Below are positions 57,730-64,000 of a DNA stretch of 64,000 nucleotides, piece by piece. The number at the start of each line of letters is the position of its first letter. The stretch's first letter is position 1. The stretch is from an uncultured Saprospiraceae bacterium. Lineage in GTDB: Bacteria; Bacteroidota; Bacteroidia; Chitinophagales; Saprospiraceae. The notes under the pieces are model-generated. The model did no database searches, was not told the origin of the DNA, and saw only the letters and a program-made list of their open reading frames with translations. Position numbers and translations under genes: made by a program. The DNA is taken from contig CALMSO010000031.1 of NCBI GenBank assembly GCA_937872385.1, forward strand, positions 1 through 64,000. The letters run 5' to 3'.

Positions 57730-57841
57730 GAATGGGACAAATGGGGGAATGGGACAAATGGGGTTTAAAGGTTGAGAAATTGAGGATGGATAGGTTTATA
57801 GGGGAATAGGGGAATAGGTTGAGCGCGCGTCTAAAATCTAT
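57730..57841. repeat. G-rich intergenic repeat, copy 1
   Basis: It starts with two tandem 17-bp copies of GAATGGGACAAATGGGG (57730-57746, 57747-57763). GGTTGAG-type heptads (57770 on), GGGGAATAGGGGAATAGG (57801-57818) and GTCTAAAATCTAT (57829-57841) follow. The same parts, in the same order and orientation, occur after cysD at 63878-63993. Runs of three or more G with short loops could form a G-quadruplex. Confidence 0.75.
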
Positions 57842-57907
57842 CGTCTATTATATAAAATCCACCTACTGATAATCAGTTGTTTACATGTTTTTATATTTAA
57901 AACAATC

Positions 57908-58555
57908 ATGTCCAAGCACTTACTCATAGAATTGCAATATCTGCCGCCGGTGCAATACTTCGCCAGCTTGGCGCGCGCACCTGTGGTGCTGCTCGAAGCG
58001 CACGAGCACTATCAAAAAGCTAGCTATCGCAATCGCGCCCACATAGCAGGAGCCAACGGCGTGCTGCGCCTCTCCGTGCCATTGGAAAAAGGCAAAAACG
58101 AACAACAACCCATCCGGGAGGTACGCATCGCTCACCACGAACGCTGGCAGGCACTGCATTGGGAAAGTATTCGCTCGGCCTATGGAAATGCCCCGTTTTT
58201 CTTGCATTATGCCGATGTGTTGGCCCCTTTTTATCAGCAAAAATACACCTGGCTCTGGGACTGGAATTTTGATTTGCTGCAACTCCTACTGTCGGCTTGC
58301 CAGCTCCAAATCGAAGTGCAACTTAGCGACGCCTACTACAGCACTCCCCCGCCCCACTTGCTCGACCTGCGCAACGCCATTCATCCAAAAACGCAGCGCC
58401 AGCAGCCCGAGCCCGCATTCAAGCCAACGCGCTATCCACAGGTTTTTGAAGAAAAACAAGGCTTTTTGCCTAACCTGAGCATATTAGATTTGCTCTTTTG
58501 CACGGGCCCAGAAACTGCTCCTATCCTGAAAACATCCTCAGAGAAGGCTTTCTGA
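57908..58555 (+). CDS. WbqC-like family protein
   Basis: A 215-residue soluble protein with the WbqC signature: LLIELQYLPPVQYFASLARA at the start, EAHEHYQKASYRNRAHIAGA, NGVLRLSVPLEKGKNEQQPI and NAPFFLHYADVLAPFYQQKY. Members occur in polysaccharide clusters and elsewhere, and some act in sugar or amino-acid modification; a firm reaction is not known. It lies alone, with a GATAATCAGT palindrome in the upstream region. Its end is 55 bases before the LytTR gene. Confidence 0.8.
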   Translation: MSKHLLIELQYLPPVQYFASLARAPVVLLEAHEHYQKASYRNRAHIAGANGVLRLSVPLEKGKNEQQPIREVRIAHHERWQALHWESIRSAYGNAPFFLHYADVLAPFYQQKYTWLWDWNFDLLQLLLSACQLQIEVQLSDAYYSTPPPHLLDLRNAIHPKTQRQQPEPAFKPTRYPQVFEEKQGFLPNLSILDLLFCTGPETAPILKTSSEKAF

Positions 58556-58610
58556 TTTTATTTCCAATCACATTTTTTCCTAACTTCACCGCCTGAAACG
58601 CCGCGCGCTT

Positions 58611-59450
58611 ATGAAATCTGTCTTTTTGCAAAACATCCCGCAGCCCTCGGCTCGCCGCTTTTTCATCATTGCGATTCTACTCGGATGCGCTGTTTTTTTC
58701 ATTTTGGCTATGTTCCAGCCCTTTGGCACTTACACTTTTCAGCACCCCGACAAACTGCTACTGCTAGCAGGCTACGGCTTTGTGATTACGTTCACGGTTA
58801 TTACCCTGACGCTGCTACTATCCAGAATTTTCCGCAGCTGGTTTGCGCCAGAAGGCTGGAACTTACAAAGGGAATTACTCCTGCTGGGCATCGTGGCTTT
58901 CGCAAGCATGACGGCTACCTATTTCTACCATTTCGCTACTATTGGCAGCCAGCTTTCGTTTTCTGGTTATGCGTATTTCATGGGCATTGCTGCGTCCACT
59001 TCGCTGTTTCCGCTGGCGCTCGTAGCGGCGGTGCGCTATTTGCAAATAAAAAACTACCTCGACCAGCAAAACCTGACCGCTACGCTTGCGCCCAAACCTG
59101 ATGTACTGACGCTCACCGGTGACAACAAAACCGAAAAACTTACCATACTTCGCTCGGAACTGCTGCTGCTGAAAGCCGCCGACAATTATGTTGAGCTTTT
59201 TTTGCAAAAAGACCAGCGCCTCGATCGCCACCTGCTACGCGGCACCCTCTCAGGAATGGCAAGTCAATTAGATGACGACCATTTTTTGCAAGTACATCGC
59301 TCTTATATTGTAAATATGAATCAGGTAGTGGCCTTAGATGGCAAATCGCCCAATTATATGCTGCGCCTGACCACCCCGGTAGAAGAAGTGCCCGTATCTC
59401 GCAGCAAAGTGCAAGCTGTGCGCCAGCGCCTCGCCGCCCGTCCGTTGTAA
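58611..59450 (+). CDS. Membrane-bound LytTR-family transcriptional regulator
   Basis: A 279-residue protein. Residues ~15-145 contain four hydrophobic segments; the first is followed by FQPFGTYTF, a motif common in Bacteroidota LytTR and LytS-like membrane proteins. Residues ~175-275 are a LytTR DNA-binding domain: LRSELLLLKAADNYVELFLQ, the RHLLRGTLSGM turn, FLQVHRSYIVNMNQVVALDG and EVPVSRSKVQAVRQRL. There is no receiver domain and no kinase gene next door, so the signal is probably sensed by the membrane part itself. It may control the two membrane-protease-like genes just downstream. Confidence 0.88.
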   Translation: MKSVFLQNIPQPSARRFFIIAILLGCAVFFILAMFQPFGTYTFQHPDKLLLLAGYGFVITFTVITLTLLLSRIFRSWFAPEGWNLQRELLLLGIVAFASMTATYFYHFATIGSQLSFSGYAYFMGIAASTSLFPLALVAAVRYLQIKNYLDQQNLTATLAPKPDVLTLTGDNKTEKLTILRSELLLLKAADNYVELFLQKDQRLDRHLLRGTLSGMASQLDDDHFLQVHRSYIVNMNQVVALDGKSPNYMLRLTTPVEEVPVSRSKVQAVRQRLAARPL

Positions 59451-59635
59451 GCCGTGCATTTTATCCCTCCGCCACCCAAAAACAATCCACCCCAAATTCT
59501 TGCATTTCGCCCCGCGCTGGCTGCATTTATCCCCTGAATGCTGCGCTTGCCCACACTTATTTGTATGTCATTTTTCCGCCCTTCATCTTTGCCTTCGTAA
59601 TGATTTTTACACCCTTTTCAAAAACAGGCAAACGC

Positions 59636-60403
59636 ATGAACCGGAAGCACCTTTTTATTACGCTAATTACACTTTTTACTTATTTCCTCGCGAAGCATGG
59701 ACTGCCCACCATTTTCCCGACCGTACAAAACGTATGGCTGCGCATCCTGATGTACACCCTCCCCTCACTGATGGTAGCGGCCGCAGGTTTACTACTGATA
59801 CATCGTCGGATCCATCATTTGCCAGAAGTATGGGGTATCCGGCAGGGCTTTGGCCGCGGGTTGCGCTTCGCCTTTCTGATGACGCTGCCCATGCTCATCG
59901 GCTATGGCATAGCGAATCATTTCCAGATAAATGTGCGTTTTGAGCGCATTTTTTATGGCGTGCTCATTGCTCCGATTGTTGAAGAATTGCTTTATCGCGG
60001 CTTCCTCTTCGGGCAGTTGTATCGCTACGGCGGCTGGGGTTTTATTCCTTCTGGTTTGCTTAACGCCTTGATTTTCGGCGCCTTACACTTGCATCAAGCA
60101 CAGGATTTCAGCAGTGCAGTGGCCGTATTTGCAGTCACAGCCATGGGCGGGCTTTGGTTTGCATGGCTTTACATCGAATGGGACAATCAGCTCTGGATTT
60201 CCATTTTTCTGCACCTGTTTATGAATGCTTGGTGGATAGTTTTTGAGACGGACCATACTGCCGCCGGCAACAGCTATGCCAATATTTTACGAGGATTGAC
60301 CATCGCGGCATCCATTATCATCACCATTAGAATGCGCAAAAAACAGGGCGGCTTGCGTATTACGCGCAGCAAATTATGGATTAACAAAGTTATAAACAAC
60401 TGA
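59636..60403 (+). CDS. CPBP family intramembrane metalloprotease
   Basis: Start at ATG 59636 (MNRKHLFITLITLFTYFLAK) gives 255 residues; earlier ATGs at 59561 and 59600 are possible. About seven hydrophobic segments. The Abi/CPBP motifs are present: EELLYRGFLFGQLYRYGG (EExxxR), then NALIFGALHLHQAQ (FxxxH) and ISIFLHLFMNAWW (HxxxN/H). Related enzymes (Rce1) cleave prenylated CAAX proteins; bacterial members process peptides or give immunity to bacteriocins. It is 28 bases before the HELGH protein gene. Confidence 0.85.
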   Translation: MNRKHLFITLITLFTYFLAKHGLPTIFPTVQNVWLRILMYTLPSLMVAAAGLLLIHRRIHHLPEVWGIRQGFGRGLRFAFLMTLPMLIGYGIANHFQINVRFERIFYGVLIAPIVEELLYRGFLFGQLYRYGGWGFIPSGLLNALIFGALHLHQAQDFSSAVAVFAVTAMGGLWFAWLYIEWDNQLWISIFLHLFMNAWWIVFETDHTAAGNSYANILRGLTIAASIIITIRMRKKQGGLRITRSKLWINKVINN

Positions 60404-60430
60404 TTTTCAAATTATTAAAATCTATTTTTC

Positions 60431-61015
60431 ATGAAAAAGCTATGGCACGTCTTGCCTTACATTCTACTTGCTTACGCCGCTTTGTACGGCGCCATCTGGC
60501 TGCACGAGTTGGGGCACAGTCTAGCATATTACTATTTCGATTGCAAAAGCGATTTGCTACACCTGCATGTACCGGCGCATTTCGCCAACGCGAATCCTTA
60601 CCCTATCAACGAAACGCGAACCGCCACGCTTGAAAGTTGGCAGCAGTTTTACATCAGCATGGCTGGTATCGGCATGAATATAGTGCTGGCGCTGGGAACA
60701 TGGCTGCTATCGCAAATTCCATTCGATACCCCTCGGTTGCTGCATTTTTTTGGGTCGTTTTTCTTGCTATCAAACTTAATTGAAGCAGCTACCTACTTGA
60801 CAGTCAGCAATATATACCCTACTGGCGACCTACTCGAAGTGCATCGCTACAATCCGGCGCTGTGCCTACCACTGCTCTTTCTGGGGCTACTATTGATTTA
60901 CGCTATTGTGGCGCTGGTGGCTAAAGCGCCTCGCCCCTGGCAACGCAGTATGGTCATTTTCAGCATTATCACGGCACTGTGCATGAGCGGGCTTAGGATT
61001 TTATTTGATCATTGA
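60431..61015 (+). CDS. Putative membrane zinc metalloprotease (HELGH)
   Basis: A 194-residue protein with a hydrophobic start, then GAIWLHELGHSLAYYYF (HExxH, residues ~26-30), where the motif begins inside the first membrane segment as in M50/site-2-type proteases. Three further hydrophobic segments follow (IGMNIVLALGTWLLSQI, LHFFGSFFLLSNLIEAATYL, and LLFLGLLLIYAIVALVA). An Asp in TYLTVSNIYPTGDLLEV could be the third zinc ligand as in the M50 NPDG motif, but that motif itself is not complete. The fold assignment is therefore tentative. It is probably co-transcribed with the CPBP protease gene. Confidence 0.6.
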   Translation: MKKLWHVLPYILLAYAALYGAIWLHELGHSLAYYYFDCKSDLLHLHVPAHFANANPYPINETRTATLESWQQFYISMAGIGMNIVLALGTWLLSQIPFDTPRLLHFFGSFFLLSNLIEAATYLTVSNIYPTGDLLEVHRYNPALCLPLLFLGLLLIYAIVALVAKAPRPWQRSMVIFSIITALCMSGLRILFDH

Positions 61016-61097
61016 AAAATATTGATTTTCAGTGATTTAAAATTATACATTTTTTGAAATTTTTACAAACATTATAAACCAAGCTAAAAACAACATC

Positions 61098-61937
61098 ATG
61101 AAAAATCTGCTTATTGCATGTTTATTAATGTGCTTCTATTTGCAAATCATTGCTCAAACTATTTCCGGCAAGGTCGTCCATGCCATCACTGGCGAGGCGC
61201 TGCCCTATGTAAACATTGGTCTTATCGGCACGACGCACGGCACGGTGTCGGGGCTGGCAGGCGCGTTTGAACTTTTTCTACCGGAAACCACTCGCCCCAA
61301 CGATTCTATCCGATTTTCGAGTATCGGTTTTGCCCAAATTTCCATGACGGTTGGCGCAGCTATAAACGGCTCGCCGTTGTATCTTGACTTACAACCGACT
61401 GTTCTAAATTTGCCAGAAATAACTGTACGTCCGTTATTTACAAATTATAAAATTATTGGTAATGATAAAATTACGGCAAGCAATGTGACCAATTTAGCCA
61501 TCAGCAATCGGGCCAATCAGAATCTCGGCTCAGAAATCGGGCGGCGTTTTAAGAGCAAAAAAGGTGAGACAATCGAAAAAATGCGCTTCTATATTGCACA
61601 AAACAACTTTGATACGGTGCGTTTTCGCATCAATGTGTACGCAATGCGCGGCGGGCGGCCCGGACAGAACCTGATGCCCGAAAACCGCATTGTAGAAATC
61701 ATCAACCGCCGGACTGGCTGGGTGGAAGTGGACTTGTCGGCGTATCAAATACAACCAGCAGTGGCTTTTGTTGCTTCCGCAGAATGGGTGTATGCCGGCG
61801 GCAAGGGCAATCGGCTTAGCTTTCCGATCACTATTCCTTCGGTGGGTGCCACCCATTTTTATAAATACGGTAGCCAAAACAATTGGAAAAAATTTGCGCA
61901 GATGTCCGCTGCGATAGAAGTGACCTTAGCTTGGTGA
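61098..61937 (+). CDS. Exported protein with carboxypeptidase-regulatory-like domain
   Basis: A 279-residue protein with a signal peptide (MKNLLIACLLMCFYLQIIAQ). Residues ~21-105 form a CarboxypepD_reg-like beta-sandwich (ISGKVVHAITGEALPYVNIG, then GTVSGLAGAFELFLP and DSIRFSSIGFAQISM). Those domains are widespread at the N-terminus of TonB-dependent receptors and other envelope proteins. The second half, without recognised family, begins near NYKIIGNDKITASNV, has INVYAMRGGRPGQNLMPENR and IEVTLAW at the end. No receptor barrel follows. Function unknown; envelope location is likely. Confidence 0.75.
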   Translation: MKNLLIACLLMCFYLQIIAQTISGKVVHAITGEALPYVNIGLIGTTHGTVSGLAGAFELFLPETTRPNDSIRFSSIGFAQISMTVGAAINGSPLYLDLQPTVLNLPEITVRPLFTNYKIIGNDKITASNVTNLAISNRANQNLGSEIGRRFKSKKGETIEKMRFYIAQNNFDTVRFRINVYAMRGGRPGQNLMPENRIVEIINRRTGWVEVDLSAYQIQPAVAFVASAEWVYAGGKGNRLSFPITIPSVGATHFYKYGSQNNWKKFAQMSAAIEVTLAW

Positions 61938-62025
61938 GGTCGTTATATGAAAACAGGTTCATATTTACGGATGTAATAATGTCGTTTAGTAAAACGTTAA
62001 AATATCATGTTTTTATTAAAAAAAC

Positions 62026-62056
62026 TTGCCTGCTGACGTAAAGCCCATTAGCTTTG
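62026..62056 (+). promoter_or_regulatory. Candidate promoter of cysH
   Basis: -33 element CTTG (62025-62028), 20 bases, then -7 TAGCTTTG (62049-62056), which fits TAnnTTTG. The start of cysH is about 80 bases downstream. Confidence 0.6.
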
Positions 62057-62138
62057 CATCATAAAACAGAAGTATTATTTAGTGAGTCCTGACCTGCCCT
62101 GAAACCATTCTAAGGTAATTTCACAAAAACGAGGCATT

Positions 62139-62876
62139 ATGATTGTTTCCGAACACCTGTCCGGCGTACTGCGCCCGGAACTGGCAGGTAAAACTATAGC
62201 CCAGTCGCTCGCTTATTTAGCGGAGCATTTTCCTGGCAAGGTCGTCTTCTCTACCAGTTTTGGCATTGAAGACCAAGTTATTACGCATTTTATTTTTGAA
62301 AATGAGTTGCCCATTCAAGTTTTCACGCTCGACACGGGCCGGCTTTTCCCAGAAACTTACGCCACTTGGTCGCGTACGGTGGAGCGCTATGGCCGCCCCA
62401 TCCAAGCATATTACCCCGACGCGCAAGCCTTGCAGGCATTTGTAAGTGCCAAGGGCCCAAACAGTTTTTACGAATCGGTGGACAATCGCAAGTCCTGCTG
62501 TCATATTCGCAAGGTAGAGCCGCTCAATCGGGCTTTGGCCGGGCAGTCGGTTTGGATCACGGGCATTCGTGCCGAGCAATCACCTAACCGATTGGATATG
62601 AGCGATATAGAATGGGACGCGGCGCATGAATTGATCAAATTCCACCCGATTTTCGACTGGACGTATGAGGAAGTTCGAGCATTTGTGAATAAAAATGGCA
62701 TCCCTTACAATCCATTGCACGACAAGGGTTTTGTGAGCATCGGCTGCGCTCCATGTACGCGTGCCGTTCGCCCTGGCGAAGACTTCCGCGCGGGCCGCTG
62801 GTGGTGGGAAGACGCCTCGAAGAAAGAATGCGGCTTGCATGTAGTGGAGCAGGTTTTAGAAAGTAAGCCTGATTAA
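62139..62876 (+). CDS. cysH: Adenylyl-sulfate (APS) reductase, [4Fe-4S] type
   Basis: A 245-residue protein of the PAPS/APS reductase family. VVFSTSFGIEDQVITHFIFE holds the nucleotide-binding loop. CC in DNRKSCCHIRKVEPLNRAL (about residues 119-120) and CxxC in SIGCAPCTRAVRPGEDFRAG (about residues 206-209) are the four Cys that bind the [4Fe-4S] cluster, so the substrate is more likely APS than PAPS. GRWWWED and ECGLH at the C-terminus carry the catalytic Cys. It reduces activated sulfate to sulfite. cysD follows after 88 bases that hold a heptad array. Confidence 0.93.
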   Translation: MIVSEHLSGVLRPELAGKTIAQSLAYLAEHFPGKVVFSTSFGIEDQVITHFIFENELPIQVFTLDTGRLFPETYATWSRTVERYGRPIQAYYPDAQALQAFVSAKGPNSFYESVDNRKSCCHIRKVEPLNRALAGQSVWITGIRAEQSPNRLDMSDIEWDAAHELIKFHPIFDWTYEEVRAFVNKNGIPYNPLHDKGFVSIGCAPCTRAVRPGEDFRAGRWWWEDASKKECGLHVVEQVLESKPD

Positions 62877-62898
62877 AATGTTCATCATCCGTTTATTG

Positions 62899-62940
62899 TG
62901 AACGGTGAGCGGTCAGCCGCGAAAAGCGAACAGCGAATAA
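62899..62940. repeat. Heptanucleotide-period array between cysH and cysD
   Basis: Six 7-nt units without slippage: TGAACGG, TGAGCGG, TCAGCCG, CGAAAAG, CGAACAG, CGAATAA. The last units share GAACAGCGAATA with the array at 919-960. Confidence 0.65.
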
Positions 62941-62964
62941 CAAATCACTGACATTCAAATAACT

Positions 62965-63876
62965 ATGAATAAACAACAACTTGATCATCTCGATTTGCTA
63001 GAAGCCGAAGCCATTCACATCCTGCGGGAAGTGGCGGGGCAGTTTGACCGTCCGGCGCTGCTTTTTTCTGGCGGCAAAGATTCGATTACATTGGTGCATC
63101 TGGCTTTGAAAGCCTTTCGGCCCGGGCGCTTTCCCTTTCCATTGGTGCATATTGACACCGGACATAACTTCCCCGAAGTAATCGCTTTTCGGGATCAGTT
63201 AGCTGCCGAACTGGGCGAGCGCCTCATCGTGCGCAAAGTGGAAGATTCGATTCAAAAGCACCACCTGACCGACCCCAAGGGCAAGTATCCCAGTCGCAAT
63301 CCATTGCAAACTTATACCCTATTAGATACGATTGAAGAATTTGAATTTAATGCCTGCATCGGGGGGGCGCGCCGCGACGAGGAAAAGGCTCGGGCCAAAG
63401 AGCGCATCTTCAGCCACCGCGATGATTTCGGGCAGTGGAATCCGAAGAACCAGCGCCCGGAAATGTGGAATATTTACAACGGTAGAATTCGCAAAGGCGA
63501 GAATATCCGTGTGTTTCCGATTTCCAACTGGACCGAATTGGACATTTGGCATTACATCCGCCGCGAAAAAATTGAGTTGCCCTCGATTTATTATACCCAC
63601 CGCCGCCCTTGCGTAGAATTGCCCGGCGGGCAGTTGCTGGCGGTGACGCCTTTTATAACGGTAGAACCCACCGATACGGTCGTGGAAGCAGAGGTGCGTT
63701 TCCGGACAGTAGGCGATGCGACCTGCACAGCTGCCGTGCGCAGTACGGCCCGCTCAATTGACGACATCATTCAGGACATCATCGAGACGCGGATTTCTGA
63801 GCGCGGGGCTACTCGTATTGACGATCTCATCTCGGAAGCTGGTATGGAAGACCGGAAGGTGAATGGATATTTTTAA
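62965..63876 (+). CDS. cysD: Sulfate adenylyltransferase subunit 2
   Basis: A 303-residue CysD. LDLLEAEAIHILREVAGQFD, PALLFSGGKDSITLVHLALK (the SGGKDS PP-loop), HIDTGHNFPEVIAFRDQLAA and GGARRDEEKARAKERIFSHR are all typical, as is SNWTELDIWHYIRREKIELP. It forms APS from ATP and sulfate together with CysN, whose gene should lie just past the right edge. It is downstream of cysH in the same direction, so this is a sulfate assimilation operon. Confidence 0.97.
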   Translation: MNKQQLDHLDLLEAEAIHILREVAGQFDRPALLFSGGKDSITLVHLALKAFRPGRFPFPLVHIDTGHNFPEVIAFRDQLAAELGERLIVRKVEDSIQKHHLTDPKGKYPSRNPLQTYTLLDTIEEFEFNACIGGARRDEEKARAKERIFSHRDDFGQWNPKNQRPEMWNIYNGRIRKGENIRVFPISNWTELDIWHYIRREKIELPSIYYTHRRPCVELPGGQLLAVTPFITVEPTDTVVEAEVRFRTVGDATCTAAVRSTARSIDDIIQDIIETRISERGATRIDDLISEAGMEDRKVNGYF

Positions 63877-63877
63877 A

Positions 63878-63993
63878 GGGGAATAGGGGGAATAGGGAGT
63901 GTAGGGGGAATAGGGGAATAGGAAAATAGGGGTTGAGGGGTTGAGAAGGTTGAGGAGTTGAGAAGGTTGAGGGGTTGAGGGTCTAAAATCTAT
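63878..63993. repeat. G-rich intergenic repeat, copy 2
   Basis: It begins one base after the cysD stop. (GGGGAATA)n units are at 63878-63931, GGTTGAG-type heptads at about 63931-63979, and GTCTAAAATCTAT at 63981-63993. The parts match copy 1 at 57730-57841 in order and orientation. G runs separated by 4-6 bases could form a G-quadruplex on the + strand. Confidence 0.78.
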
Positions 63994-64000
63994 TATTTAA

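Noticed and set aside
60431..61015. Firm assignment as a site-2 protease
   Set aside because: HELGH is present in a membrane segment, but the NPDG-type third-ligand motif is not complete, so only a tentative call is made.

Overview
The window looks like the chromosome of a member of the Bacteroidota, probably from the Saprospiria/Chitinophagia side of the phylum. Three things support this. Two giant secreted proteins carry C-terminal type IX secretion (T9SS) sorting domains with SprB, Ig-like and PKD modules. The ribosomal cluster has the arrangement usual for the phylum: no adk between secY and map, no tuf after fusA, and carA and eno placed after rplQ. Several genes are preceded by sequences close to the Bacteroidota promoter (-7 TAnnTTTG, with a -33 TTTG about 19-20 nt upstream). 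The genus cannot be fixed from the sequence alone.

Layout. 1-1900 (+): the end of an ECF sigma factor gene, a membrane anti-sigma-like protein and an exported DUF4097-like protein. 1915-20348 (-): a lipoprotein with a PKD-like domain and two very large T9SS cargo proteins (1734 and 4103 residues) that share modules. 20349-21128: a gene-free divergent region. 21129-30688 (+): a tight surface-polysaccharide cluster with three glycosyltransferases, an O-antigen ligase/polymerase with TPRs, a Wzm/Wzt ABC exporter, FkbM and TylF-type methyltransferases and a PhyH-type dioxygenase. A second 2OG-Fe(II) oxygenase gene (-) meets it tail to tail. 31541-32213: a repeat-rich spacer. 32214-36413 (-): sucD, a DivIC/FtsB-like gene, eno and carA. 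36612-56688 (-): a complete str-S10-spc-alpha cluster from rpsL to rplQ, including rpmD and the very short rpmJ. 56959-61937 (+): acyl-ACP thioesterase, WbqC-like protein, membrane LytTR regulator, CPBP protease, HELGH membrane protein and an exported carboxypeptidase-regulatory-like protein. 62139-63876 (+): cysH and cysD of sulfate assimilation; the next cys gene lies beyond the edge.

How they fit together. The T9SS cargo genes sit back to back with an O-antigen-type export cluster. In T9SS bacteria, many CTD proteins are attached to a surface lipopolysaccharide, so the two regions may contribute to one cell-surface coat; this is inference. The ribosomal block shows recognisable control elements: a good promoter before rpsL, a terminator-like hairpin exactly at the S10/spc boundary, a strong terminator after rplQ and hairpins between rpsD and rpoA and between rpsM and rpsK. 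The spacers carry several families of short periodic repeats (heptanucleotide arrays, G-rich arrays, an ACCCC-AAC-GGGGT pair and two candidate inverted-repeat elements). These are the least explained part of the window. No tRNA, rRNA, CRISPR array, prophage or transposase gene was seen.
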